A stretch of 64,000 nt of DNA, taken from Macrococcoides psychrotolerans. GTDB taxonomy: Bacteria; Bacillota; Bacilli; Staphylococcales; Staphylococcaceae. Positions 44,034 through 52,527 of this stretch are shown here, piece after piece. The notes beneath the pieces were generated by a model that did no database searches, was not told the origin of the DNA, and saw nothing but the letters and a program-made list of their open reading frames with translations. Numbering within the stretch: position 1 is the first letter of the stretch; every line of letters begins with the position of its first letter. A program made the translations under genes and the position numbers. The stretch is from positions 186,001 to 250,000 of the forward strand of contig NZ_CP124591.1 of assembly GCF_038095555.1 (NCBI RefSeq), in the 5' to 3' direction.

Positions 44034-44573
44034 TTGACACGTTTAAAAGAAAAATTCTTAAATGAAATCACTCCTGAAATGATGAAAAAGTTTGAATACT
44101 CATCAATCATGGAAGTGCCAAAAATTGAAAAAATCGTAGTAAACATGGGTATCGGTGATGCAGTTCAAAACTCTAAAGTTTTAGACTCAGCAGTTGAAGA
44201 ACTACAAGCAATCACAGGTCAAAAACCAATGGTTACTAAAGCAAAAAAATCAATCGCAACATTCCGTTTACGTGAAGGTATGCCTATCGGGGCTAAAGTT
44301 ACTTTACGTGGCGAAAGAATGTATGAATTCTTTGATAAATTAGTTAACGTTTCATTACCTCGTGTACGTGACTTCCGTGGTATTTCAAACAAAGCGTTTG
44401 ATGGTCGCGGTAACTACACATTAGGTGTAAAAGAACAATTAATTTTCCCTGAAATCGATTATGATAAAGTAAGTAAAACACGTGGAATGGATATTGTTAT
44501 CGTAACGACTGCTAACACTGACGAGGAAGCTCGTGAATTGTTAACACAATTCGGTATGCCATTTCAAAAGTAA
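44034..44573 (+). CDS. rplE: 50S ribosomal protein L5
   Basis: 179 residues; binds 5S rRNA and forms the central protuberance. TTG start at 44034 after GGAAGGAGG. VPKIEKIVVNMGIGDA near 26-41 and RVRDFRGISNKAFDGRGNY near 108 are typical. Confidence 0.97.
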   Translation: MTRLKEKFLNEITPEMMKKFEYSSIMEVPKIEKIVVNMGIGDAVQNSKVLDSAVEELQAITGQKPMVTKAKKSIATFRLREGMPIGAKVTLRGERMYEFFDKLVNVSLPRVRDFRGISNKAFDGRGNYTLGVKEQLIFPEIDYDKVSKTRGMDIVIVTTANTDEEARELLTQFGMPFQK

Positions 44574-44601
44574 TCTCTAATATAAAAGGAGGCTAAATTT
44601 A

Positions 44602-44787
44602 GTGGCTAAAAAATCAATGATCGCTAAACAACAGCGTAAACAAAAGTTTAAAGTACAAGAATATACTCGTTGTGAACGTTGCGGACGTCCGCACTCAGTA
44701 ATACGCAAATTCAAACTTTGCCGTATTTGTTTCCGTGAATTAGCTTATAAAGGTCAGATACCTGGCGTTAAAAAAGCAAGCTGGTAA
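44602..44787 (+). CDS. rpsN: 30S ribosomal protein S14, zinc-binding type Z
   Basis: 61 residues; the short S14 form with four zinc cysteines, CERCGRPH near 24 and CRICFREL near 40. GTG start at 44602 after AAAAGGAGG. Many Firmicutes also carry a longer zinc-free paralogue elsewhere that replaces it under zinc limitation; that copy is not in this window. Confidence 0.97.
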   Translation: MAKKSMIAKQQRKQKFKVQEYTRCERCGRPHSVIRKFKLCRICFRELAYKGQIPGVKKASW

Positions 44788-44816
44788 AATTCAAACCTGA
44801 AAGGAGGATATTTTAA

Positions 44817-45215
44817 ATGACTATGTCAGATCCAATCGCAGATATGCTAACTCGCGTACGTAACGCAAACATGGTACGTCACGAGAAATTAGAATTACCT
44901 GCATCAAACATCAAAAAAGAAATTGCTGAAATCCTTAAACGTGAAGGATTCGTAAAAAGTGTTGAATATATCGAAGATGACAAACAAGGTGTTATCCGTA
45001 TGTTCTTAAAATACGGTGCTAACAACGAACGTGTTATCACTGGTTTAAAACGTATTTCAAAACCTGGTTTACGTGTTTACGCTAAAGCTGATGAATTACC
45101 AAAAGTCTTAAATGGTTTAGGTATCGCATTAGTTTCAACTTCTGAAGGTGTATTAACTGATAAAGAAGCGCGTCAACGTAATATTGGTGGAGAAGTATTA
45201 GCTTACATCTGGTAA
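44817..45215 (+). CDS. rpsH: 30S ribosomal protein S8
   Basis: 132 residues; primary 16S rRNA binder. MSDPIADMLTRVRNA start (an extra Met-Thr precedes it; ATG at 44817 or 44823) and STSEGVLTDKEARQRNIGGE near the end. RBS GAAAGGAGG. Confidence 0.97.
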   Translation: MTMSDPIADMLTRVRNANMVRHEKLELPASNIKKEIAEILKREGFVKSVEYIEDDKQGVIRMFLKYGANNERVITGLKRISKPGLRVYAKADELPKVLNGLGIALVSTSEGVLTDKEARQRNIGGEVLAYIW

Positions 45216-45244
45216 GAATTAATTAAAGAAGGAGGTGCCGACAA

Positions 45245-45781
45245 ATGAGTCGTGTTGGTAAAAAGATTATTGACATCCCAAGTGGTGTTGAAATTAAAAT
45301 CGACGGTAATACTGTTACAGTTAAAGGACCTAAAGGTGAATTAACGCGTACATTTAACGAAGAAATGACATATAAATTAGAAGACAATACTTTAGAAGTA
45401 GTTCGTCCATCTGATTCTAAAGCTCATAAAACAATCCACGGAACTACTCGTGCTTTAATCGCAAACATGGTTGAAGGTGTTTCTAAAGGATTCGAAAAGA
45501 ACTTAGAATTAATCGGGGTTGGTTACCGTGCACAAATGCAAGGTAAAAACTTAATCCTTAACGTTGGATACTCTCATCCTATCGAAATCGTGGCTGAAGA
45601 AGGCATTACTTTATCAGTAGATAAAAACACGAAAGTAAAAGTTGAAGGTATTTCTAAAGAGCGTGTTGGAGCAATTGCTTCAAACATCCGTGCTACTCGT
45701 CCACCAGAGCCTTACAAAGGTAAAGGGGTTCGTTACGAAGGCGAATATGTTCGTCGTAAAGAAGGTAAAACTGGTAAGTAA
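45245..45781 (+). CDS. rplF: 50S ribosomal protein L6
   Basis: 178 residues in two related domains; near the elongation-factor site. MSRVGKKIIDIPSGVEI start, and KGKGVRYEGEYVRRKEGKTG end. RBS AAGGAGGTG. Confidence 0.97.
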   Translation: MSRVGKKIIDIPSGVEIKIDGNTVTVKGPKGELTRTFNEEMTYKLEDNTLEVVRPSDSKAHKTIHGTTRALIANMVEGVSKGFEKNLELIGVGYRAQMQGKNLILNVGYSHPIEIVAEEGITLSVDKNTKVKVEGISKERVGAIASNIRATRPPEPYKGKGVRYEGEYVRRKEGKTGK

Positions 45782-45808
45782 TCTCTAAAATAGGAAAGGA
45801 GAATATTC

Positions 45809-46171
45809 ATGATCACTAAAATCGATAAGAATAAAGTGCGTATGAAAAGACACGCTCGTGTACGTAGCAGATTAGCTGGAACTACTGAGCGTCCACGTTT
45901 AAACGTATATCGTTCAAACAAACACATCTATGCACAAGTGATTGATGACGTTAAAGGTGTAACTTTAGCTCAAGCATCAACACAAGATAAAAACTTAGGA
46001 CTTGAAACAACTTCTAACGTAGAAGCTGCAGTTAAAGTTGGCGAAGCAGTAGCAAAGTTAGCAGTTGAAAAAGGCGTTAAAGCAGTTGTATTTGACCGTG
46101 GAGGATACTTATTCCATGGACGTGTGAAAGCATTAGCTGATGCAGCTCGTGAAAACGGTCTAGAATTTTAA
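45809..46171 (+). CDS. rplR: 50S ribosomal protein L18
   Basis: 120 residues; 5S rRNA-binding partner of L5. RHARVRSRLAGTTERPRLNV near 14-33 and FDRGGYLFHGRVKALADAARENG at the end. RBS GAAAGGAG. Confidence 0.97.
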   Translation: MITKIDKNKVRMKRHARVRSRLAGTTERPRLNVYRSNKHIYAQVIDDVKGVTLAQASTQDKNLGLETTSNVEAAVKVGEAVAKLAVEKGVKAVVFDRGGYLFHGRVKALADAARENGLEF

Positions 46172-46189
46172 TAAAAGGAGGAACTCTTA

Positions 46190-46687
46190 ATGCGTCGTGA
46201 AAAAGAAGTTAAAGAATTTGAAGAACGCGTAGTAACGATCAACCGTGTATCTAAAGTTGTTAAGGGTGGACGTCGTATGCGTTTCACTGCTTTAGTTGTT
46301 GTCGGTGACAAAAATGGTCGCGTTGGTTTCGGTACTGGTAAAGCTCAAGAAGTACCAGAAGCAATTAAGAAAGCAATTGAAGATGCTAAGAAAAACTTAA
46401 TCACTGTTCCTCGTGTGAAAGGTACTACACCTCACGAAGTTACAGGAAGATTTGGTGCAGGAAGCGTATTAATTAAGCCGGCAGCACCTGGTACAGGAGT
46501 TATCGCTGGTGGACCAGTCCGTGCCGTGTTAGAATTAGCAGGTATTACTGACATTCTTTCTAAATCTTTAGGATCTAACACACCAATCAACATGGTTCGC
46601 GCTACTGTTGAAGGTTTAAAAGAACTTAAAGTTGCTGAAGATGTTGCAAAATTACGTGGTAAATCAGTCGAAGAATTATACAATTAA
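46190..46687 (+). CDS. rpsE: 30S ribosomal protein S5
   Basis: 165 residues; decoding-accuracy protein near the mRNA entry. RVSKVVKGGRRMRFTALVVVGD near 18-39 (the region altered in spectinomycin-resistant mutants), with the normal KVVKGGRR sequence. RBS AAAAGGAGG. Confidence 0.97.
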   Translation: MRREKEVKEFEERVVTINRVSKVVKGGRRMRFTALVVVGDKNGRVGFGTGKAQEVPEAIKKAIEDAKKNLITVPRVKGTTPHEVTGRFGAGSVLIKPAAPGTGVIAGGPVRAVLELAGITDILSKSLGSNTPINMVRATVEGLKELKVAEDVAKLRGKSVEELYN

Positions 46688-46701
46688 GGAGGGCATTCAA
46701 A

Positions 46702-46881
46702 ATGGCTAAAATTCAAATCACCCTCACTCGTAGTATCATCGGTCGTCCTGAGACACAACGTAAAACTGTTAAAGCTCTTGGTTTAACTAAGATGCATTCA
46801 TCAGTAGAAGTTGAAGACAACCCTGCGATTCGTGGGCAAATTAACAAAGTAAGTCACTTAGTGACAGTTAAAGAATTATAA
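46702..46881 (+). CDS. rpmD: 50S ribosomal protein L30
   Basis: 59 residues, a short gene between rpsE and rplO. Starts MAKIQITLTRSIIGRPE and continues with KALGLTKMHSSVEVEDNPAI, the L30 pattern. RBS AAGGAGGGC lies before ATG at 46702. Confidence 0.96.
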   Translation: MAKIQITLTRSIIGRPETQRKTVKALGLTKMHSSVEVEDNPAIRGQINKVSHLVTVKEL

Positions 46882-46910
46882 TATAATTATCAATAAAAGG
46901 AGGTGCCGAA

Positions 46911-47351
46911 ATGAAATTACATGAAATGAAACCAGTTGAAGGTGCTCGTAAAGAACGCAACCGCGTTGGTCGTGGTATGGCTTCAGGTAATGGTAAAACA
47001 AGTGGTCGTGGACACAAAGGGCAAAAGGCTCGTTCAGGTGGAGGCGTACGCTTAGGTTTCGAAGGTGGACAATTACCTTTATTCCGTCGTTTACCAAAAC
47101 GTGGATTTACTAACATCAACCGTAAAGACTATGCGATTGTTAACTTAGATCAATTAAATCGTTTCGAAGATGGTACAGAGATTACTCCAGCATTATTAAT
47201 TGAAACAGGTGTTGTTTCTAACGAAAAATCTGGAATCAAAGTATTAGGAAACGGTGAATTATCTAAGAAATTAACAGTAAAAGCTCACAAATTCTCAGCT
47301 TCTGCTAAAGAAGCAATCGAAGGTAAGGGCGGAACAACTGAGGTGATCTAA
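46911..47351 (+). CDS. rplO: 50S ribosomal protein L15
   Basis: 146 residues. MKLHEMKPVEGARKERNRVGRG start with the glycine/arginine-rich SGRGHKGQKARSGGGVRLGF near 26-48. Stop shares a base with the secY start. Confidence 0.97.
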   Translation: MKLHEMKPVEGARKERNRVGRGMASGNGKTSGRGHKGQKARSGGGVRLGFEGGQLPLFRRLPKRGFTNINRKDYAIVNLDQLNRFEDGTEITPALLIETGVVSNEKSGIKVLGNGELSKKLTVKAHKFSASAKEAIEGKGGTTEVI

Positions 47352-48640
47352 TGTTCAGAACATTTATCAATTTCTTTAGAACTAAAGAAATTCGTAGCAA
47401 GATCATGTTTACACTCGCAATGTTAATTATCTTTAAAATCGGAACTTATATTCCGGTGCCTGGTGTTAATCCATCAGCATTTGAAAGTCAAACCAACAAA
47501 GGTATCACTGACTTGTTCAATACCTTTGGTGGTGGTGCACTTAAAAACTTCTCAATACTCGCGATGGGGATTATGCCTTATATCACTGCATCAATCGTAG
47601 TTCAGTTATTACAGATGGATGTCGTCCCGAAATTTACTGAATGGTCAAAGCAAGGTGAAGTGGGTCGTAAAAAGCTAACACAGTTTACACGTTACTTCAC
47701 GATTATACTGGCTTTCATTCAAGGATTTGGTATGAGTTATAGTTTCAACAATATGCTTGGAGGTCAATTGATCACCAACTCAAACGTATGGAACTTCCTA
47801 CTTATCGCTATTGTATTAACAGCTGGTACCGCATTCTTAATGTGGTTAGGAGAACAAATTACAGTCCGTGGTGTAGGTAATGGTATTTCAATTATTATCT
47901 TCGGTGGTATACTATCATCTATTCCATCATCATTAACTCAGTATTATCAACAACGTTTTGTAGGTGCTGATGACACGACGATGGCGATTATAGAAGCGAT
48001 CGGAATATTGGTTGGTATGATTATCTTAACTGCAATCGCTGTATTCTTCTTACAAGCTATACGTAAGATTCCTATTCAATATGCAAAAAGAACAACGACA
48101 AATCGTTTAGCACCACAAGCTACTTTCTTACCTTTAAAAGTAAATTCAGCAGGTGTTATTCCAGTTATCTTCGCGATGGCATTCTTTATGCTACCGAAGA
48201 CGTTACAGTTATTGTTCCCTAAAGCTGAGTGGGCGAAGACGTTAGCGACACATTCTGATCCGGCACAACCAATTGGTATGGTTGTTTATGTGATACTAAT
48301 TATTTTATTTGCTTATTTTTATGCATTTGTGCAGGTTAATCCTGAACAAATGGCAGATAATTTAAGAAAGCAAGGTAGTTACGTACCAGGTATTCGTCCT
48401 GGTAAGAACACACAAAACTATATTACGAGAGTTCTTTATCGCTTAACTTTCGTTGGGTCAATTTTCTTAGCTGCAATTGCAGTATTACCTTTACTCGTTT
48501 CTGATTTCTTAAATCTACCACAGGCACTACGCATTGGTGGTACAAGTTTATTAATCGTAATCGGGGTAGCGTTAGAAACAATTGCACAATTAAAAGCTCA
48601 ACTTGGTCAGCGTGAATATAGAGGATTCAAAAGACGTTAA
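47351..48640 (+). CDS. secY: Protein translocase subunit SecY
   Basis: 429-residue channel of the Sec translocon in the cytoplasmic membrane, ten helices. FKIGTYIPVPGVNP near 29-42 (plug and helix 1-2), GIMPYITASIVVQLLQMDVVP near 73, GQREYRGFKRR C-terminus. Translationally coupled to rplO (TAATG). Followed by adk after 17 bases. Confidence 0.97.
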   Translation: MFRTFINFFRTKEIRSKIMFTLAMLIIFKIGTYIPVPGVNPSAFESQTNKGITDLFNTFGGGALKNFSILAMGIMPYITASIVVQLLQMDVVPKFTEWSKQGEVGRKKLTQFTRYFTIILAFIQGFGMSYSFNNMLGGQLITNSNVWNFLLIAIVLTAGTAFLMWLGEQITVRGVGNGISIIIFGGILSSIPSSLTQYYQQRFVGADDTTMAIIEAIGILVGMIILTAIAVFFLQAIRKIPIQYAKRTTTNRLAPQATFLPLKVNSAGVIPVIFAMAFFMLPKTLQLLFPKAEWAKTLATHSDPAQPIGMVVYVILIILFAYFYAFVQVNPEQMADNLRKQGSYVPGIRPGKNTQNYITRVLYRLTFVGSIFLAAIAVLPLLVSDFLNLPQALRIGGTSLLIVIGVALETIAQLKAQLGQREYRGFKRR

Positions 48641-48657
48641 TGTCTGGAGGGCATTTT

Positions 48658-49305
48658 ATGAATATCATTTTAATGGGCTTACCTGGAGCAGGTAAAGGAA
48701 CTCAAGCGAGTGAAATTATTAAGAAATACCCGATTCCCCATATTTCTACTGGAGATATGTTTAGAGCTGCTATCAAGAACAACACCGAACTTGGACAAAA
48801 GGCAAAAAGCTTTATGGACAACGGTGAACTTGTTCCTGATGAAGTGACAATTGGTATCGTTCGTGAAAGATTATTAGAAGAAGATGCTAAGCGCGGATTT
48901 TTACTTGATGGTTTTCCAAGAACAGTTGAACAAGCTGTTGCATTGAATGACATGTTAGCAGAAGCTGATCGCAAGATTGAAGCAGTTGTTAATATTGACG
49001 TTCAAGAAGAAGAGCTGATGAATCGTCTGACAGGACGACGCATTTGTGAAACTTGTGGAACAACTTATCATTTAGTATTTAATCCACCTAAAGTAGAAGG
49101 TATCTGTGATATCGACGGTGGTAAATTATATCAACGTGCAGATGACAATCCTGAAACAGTTCGAAATCGTTTAGATGTTAATATCAAACAAACGAAACCA
49201 CTTGTTGATTTTTACACTGAACAAGGTGTATTATTTAATATTGACGGTTCGAAAGATATTAAGGATGTTACTGCTGAAGTTGAAGCTGTTTTACAAAAGC
49301 TTTAA
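48658..49305 (+). CDS. adk: Adenylate kinase
   Basis: 215 residues; converts ATP + AMP to 2 ADP. P-loop GLPGAGKGTQ at 7-16, AMP-binding DGFPRT near 84, and a zinc-type lid CETCGTTYH near 130 with the fourth ligand as CDID near 150. ATG at 48658 follows TCTGGAGGGC; the open frame from 48640 overlaps secY. Confidence 0.97.
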   Translation: MNIILMGLPGAGKGTQASEIIKKYPIPHISTGDMFRAAIKNNTELGQKAKSFMDNGELVPDEVTIGIVRERLLEEDAKRGFLLDGFPRTVEQAVALNDMLAEADRKIEAVVNIDVQEEELMNRLTGRRICETCGTTYHLVFNPPKVEGICDIDGGKLYQRADDNPETVRNRLDVNIKQTKPLVDFYTEQGVLFNIDGSKDIKDVTAEVEAVLQKL

Positions 49306-49320
49306 TCGTTTACCTAGAAT

Positions 49321-49336
49321 TCACCTCTTTGGTGAG
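49321..49336 (+). promoter_or_regulatory. Hairpin covering the RBS of the KOW gene
   Basis: TCACC and GGTGA pair perfectly around TCTTT (49321-49335). The right arm contains the only Shine-Dalgarno-like sequence (GGTGAG) for the GTG start at 49345, so folding would limit translation. Confidence 0.5.
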
Positions 49337-49344
49337 ATACAAGC

Positions 49345-49641
49345 GTGGATGTGATCAGTTTGAATCAAGCGAACATTGGTCAAATTGTCACGATAAATCG
49401 TGGCAAAGATAAAGGACTATATGGAGTAATTATTTCTATTATTGATCAACGATTTGTACTTGTTGCAGATGGAGATAAACGGAAGATGAAACATCCTAAG
49501 AAAAAGAACCTGTCGCATTTAATACTAAGTGATGTTATCTCACCTGAAATTAAATCGAGTATTTCTGAAACAGGTTTTGTAACAGACGCTAAATTACGTT
49601 ACGTTTTGCAAAAATATACCGCTCGAATTTCGGAATCTTGA
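49345..49641 (+). CDS. KOW-domain RNA-binding protein (L14e/L27e-like)
   Basis: 98-residue protein. N-terminal KOW motif [22 protein letters not shown] near 11-32, then a [22 protein letters not shown] basic segment (here [18 protein letters not shown]) and a helical tail. Proteins of this type occur between adk/map and infA in Firmicutes and are thought to bind ribosomal RNA. GTG at 49345 is 8 bases after a weak GGTGAG that lies in a hairpin; GTG 49351 or TTG 49360 are less likely starts. Confidence 0.8.
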
Positions 49642-49661
49642 TAAAAAGGGGGAATTTGATA

Positions 49662-49880
49662 ATGGCTAAACAAGATGTAATTGAATTAGAAGGTACTGTA
49701 CTTGATACTTTACCAAATGCAATGTTTAAAGTAGAATTAGAAAATGGTCATGAGATCTTAGCGCATGTTAGCGGTAAAATTCGTATGAACTATATCCGTA
49801 TTCTACCTGGCGACAAAGTAACAGTAGAAATGAGTCCCTACGATTTAACTCGTGGACGCATTACGTATCGTTATAAATAA
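49662..49880 (+). CDS. infA: Translation initiation factor IF-1
   Basis: 72 residues, S1/OB fold, binds the ribosomal A site during initiation. [20 protein letters not shown] start and RIRYxx-type ITYRYK end. ATG at 49662 follows AAAGGGGG; the open frame from 49638 overlaps the previous gene. Confidence 0.98.
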
Positions 49881-49903
49881 TAAGAACTCCAATATTAAAT
49901 TAG

Positions 49904-50029
<126 letters not shown>

Positions 50030-50048
50030 GAAAATGGAGGTGTAATAA

Positions 50049-50414
50049 ATGGCACGTATCGCAGGTGTAGACGTACCACGTGAGAAACGCGTAGTTATCG
50101 CATTAACTTACATTTATGGTATTGGTAGAACTTCGGCACAAAAAATTCTAGCAGAAGCTAACGTTTCTGAAGATACTCGTGTGCGCGATTTAACAGAAGA
50201 CGAGTTAGGTAGAATCCGTGAAAGCGTTGATGGATACAAAGTAGAAGGGGATCTTCGTCGTGAAGTGAACTTAAACATCAAACGTTTAATGGAGATTGCA
50301 TCATATAGAGGTATTCGTCACCGTCGTGGTTTACCAACACGTGGACAAAATACTAAAAACAATGCACGTACTCGTAAAGGTCCAGTTAAGACTGTGGCTA
50401 ACAAGAAGAAATAA
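50049..50414 (+). CDS. rpsM: 30S ribosomal protein S13
   Basis: 121 residues; contacts the P-site tRNA and S19. ARIAGVDVPREKRVVIALTY start, and the basic tail RHRRGLPTRGQNTKNNART. RBS ATGGAGGTG. Confidence 0.98.
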   Translation: MARIAGVDVPREKRVVIALTYIYGIGRTSAQKILAEANVSEDTRVRDLTEDELGRIRESVDGYKVEGDLRREVNLNIKRLMEIASYRGIRHRRGLPTRGQNTKNNARTRKGPVKTVANKKK

Positions 50415-50434
50415 AAAGTAAAGGAGTGAGCTAA

Positions 50435-50824
50435 ATGGCACGTAAACAAGTATCACGTAAGCGTAGAGTGAAAAAGAATATTGAAAACGGTGTTGCACAC
50501 ATCCGTTCAACATTCAACAATACAATCGTAACAATTACTGATGAATTCGGTAATGCTTTATCATGGTCATCTGCTGGTGCATTAGGTTTCAGAGGTTCTC
50601 GTAAATCTACACCATTCGCAGCTCAAATGGCTTCAGAAACTGCTTCTAAAGCAGCAATGGAACATGGCTTAAAAACTGTAGAAGTAACTGTTAAAGGACC
50701 TGGTCAAGGTCGTGAAGCAGCAATTCGTGCGTTACAATCAGCTGGTTTAGAAATTACAGCAATTAAAGACGTTACTCCAGTTCCACATAACGGTTGTCGT
50801 CCACCGAAACGTCGTCGCGTATAA
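50435..50824 (+). CDS. rpsK: 30S ribosomal protein S11
   Basis: 129 residues; platform protein near the E site. VAHIRSTFNNTIVTITD near 21-37 and DVTPVPHNGCRPPKRRRV end. RBS AAAGGAGTG. Confidence 0.98.
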   Translation: MARKQVSRKRRVKKNIENGVAHIRSTFNNTIVTITDEFGNALSWSSAGALGFRGSRKSTPFAAQMASETASKAAMEHGLKTVEVTVKGPGQGREAAIRALQSAGLEITAIKDVTPVPHNGCRPPKRRRV

Positions 50825-50904
50825 TTTTCAATTAGTATCAAGGACACTTATAATAGTATATAGGACTAAAAAAATTATTCGACGTTGTTGAAGGAGGATA
50901 TATA

Positions 50905-51849
50905 ATGATTGAAATCGAAAAGCCTAGAATTGAGACAGTAGAAATTAGTGAAGATTCTAAATTCGGTAAATTCGTAGTTGAACCGTTAGAACGTGGTTAT
51001 GGTACAACATTAGGAAACTCCTTACGTCGTATCTTATTATCTTCATTACCAGGTGCGGCTGTTAAGAACATTGAAATCGAAGGCGTATTACATGAATTTT
51101 CAGCGGTTGAAAACGTTGTTGAAGATGTTACATCAATTATCATGAACATTAAGAAGCTAGCGCTTAAAATCTATTCTGATGAAGATAAAACGTTAGAAAT
51201 CGATGTTAAAGATGAAGGTGTCGTTACTGCTAAAGATATCATGCACGACAGCGATGTTGAAATTTTAAATCCAGATTTAAAAATCGCAACAGTATCTAAA
51301 GGTGGACACTTAAAAATGCGTTTAATTGCAAATGCAGGACGCGGTTACACTTTAGCTGAAGAAAATAACACAAGTGATTTACCAATTGGGGTTATTCCAG
51401 TTGATTCAATCTACACACCAGTTGAACGTGTAAACTACCAGGTAGAGAATACACGTGTGGGTCAAAGTACGAACTTTGACAAATTAACTTTAGATGTATG
51501 GACTGACGGATCGATCACACCACAAGAAGCAATTTCTTTAGGTGCCAAGATTATGACAGAACATTTAAATATCTTCGTTGATTTAACTGATGAAGCACAA
51601 AATGCTGAAATCATGATTGAAAAAGAAGAAGATCACAAAGAAAAAGTTCTAGAGATGTCTATAGAAGAACTTGATTTATCAGTTCGTTCTTATAACTGTC
51701 TGAAACGTGCAGGTATTAATTCTGTTCAGGAATTAGCTGACAAATCAGAAGCTGATATGATGAAAGTTCGTAACTTAGGACGCAAGTCTTTAGAAGAAGT
51801 TAAGTTCAAATTAGAAGACTTAGGTCTTGGATTAAGAAAAGAAGACTGA
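50905..51849 (+). CDS. rpoA: RNA polymerase alpha subunit
   Basis: 314 residues. N-terminal assembly domain with FVVEPLERGYGTTLGNSLRRILLSS near 28-52, and C-terminal DNA/activator-binding domain from about 245 (LDLSVRSYNCLKRAGINSV, VRNLGRKSLEEV). RBS GAAGGAGG. The 80-base gap after rpsK contains TTTTCA, an 18-base spacer and TATAAT (50849-50854), a possible weak internal promoter. Confidence 0.98.
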   Translation: MIEIEKPRIETVEISEDSKFGKFVVEPLERGYGTTLGNSLRRILLSSLPGAAVKNIEIEGVLHEFSAVENVVEDVTSIIMNIKKLALKIYSDEDKTLEIDVKDEGVVTAKDIMHDSDVEILNPDLKIATVSKGGHLKMRLIANAGRGYTLAEENNTSDLPIGVIPVDSIYTPVERVNYQVENTRVGQSTNFDKLTLDVWTDGSITPQEAISLGAKIMTEHLNIFVDLTDEAQNAEIMIEKEEDHKEKVLEMSIEELDLSVRSYNCLKRAGINSVQELADKSEADMMKVRNLGRKSLEEVKFKLEDLGLGLRKED

Positions 51850-51867
51850 TAAAGGAGGTTACGATTC

Positions 51868-52236
51868 ATGGGTTACAGAAAATTAGGACGTACGTCTGAT
51901 CAACGTAAAGCAATGTTACGCGACTTAGCAACTTCTTTAATCGTTAACGAGCGTATCGAAACGACTGAAGCGCGTGCAAAAGAATTACGTAAAATCGTAG
52001 AAAAATTAATTACTTTAGGTAAACGTGGAGATTTACATGCGCGTCGTCAAGCAGCTACTGTATTACGTCGTGTTGAAATTTTAAACGAAGATGAAACTAC
52101 GCAATTCGCAATTCAAAAATTATTCACTGATATCGCGCCACGTTACACTGAGCGTCAAGGTGGATACACTAGAACTATGAAAGTTGGACCACGTCGTGGA
52201 GACGGTTCAGAGATGGTAATCATCGAATTAGTTTAA
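51868..52236 (+). CDS. rplQ: 50S ribosomal protein L17
   Basis: 122 residues; last gene of the ribosomal supercluster. [22 protein letters not shown] start and [19 protein letters not shown] near 97-115. RBS AAAGGAGG. Confidence 0.98.
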
Positions 52237-52348
52237 TCAGTAAATTATCAAGAATATGGATTCACTTATCTTACACATACACACACTTTAAGCAAATGAG
52301 TGCAACGATAATGTTTGCCACACACAGATATTGTCTAGCTCAGAGTAG
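52237..52348 (+). other. Untranslated 3' region of the ribosomal cluster
   Basis: No gene seen. Contains an ACACATACACACACTTT tract and further unassigned sequence that runs into the double hairpin beginning at 52349. Lies upstream of the ecfA1 promoter, so it belongs to the end of the rplQ transcript. Confidence 0.5.
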
Positions 52349-52406
52349 CCTGCCAAATTGAATAACCACTTGCGTGAACTCAACTGGCAGGGTGCGCGCT
52401 TTTTTT
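52349..52406 (+). terminator. Long-stem terminator or structured 3' end of the ribosomal cluster
   Basis: CCTGCCA (52349-52355) pairs with TGGCAGG (52385-52391); inside, TTGA/TCAA and CAC/GTG extend the stem to a TTGC loop. A GGTGCGCGC segment and seven T's follow. The elaborate shape is more than a simple terminator needs. Confidence 0.6.
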
Positions 52407-52410
52407 CATT

Positions 52411-52433
52411 AAACCTGGCATCCCGGGTTTTTT
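52411..52433 (+). terminator. Second terminator after rplQ
   Basis: AAACCTGG and CCGGGTTT pair (one G-U) around CATC, followed by T's; a back-up to the hairpin just before. Confidence 0.75.
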
Positions 52434-52454
52434 GTTTTATATAGCTATTTTTTG

Positions 52455-52502
52455 TGTTAAATGTCTGATGGATGTTTAACAGAGAATATAGCATGTTATA
52501 CT
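52455..52502 (+). promoter_or_regulatory. Promoter of ecfA1A2T with inverted repeat
   Basis: -35 TTTAAC at 52475-52480, 16-base spacer, -10 TATACT at 52497-52502. TGTTAAA (52455-52461) and TTTAACA (52475-52481) are inverted arms 13 bases apart, the right one on the -35 element. Confidence 0.5.
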
Positions 52503-52527
52503 AATGAAAAAGATTCGAGGTGATAAT

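Noticed and set aside
52380..52406. T-box-like GGGTG...GCGC sequence before ecfA1
   Set aside because: Lacks the TGGNACCGCG core and specifier stem, and an apparent ecfA1 promoter lies downstream of it.
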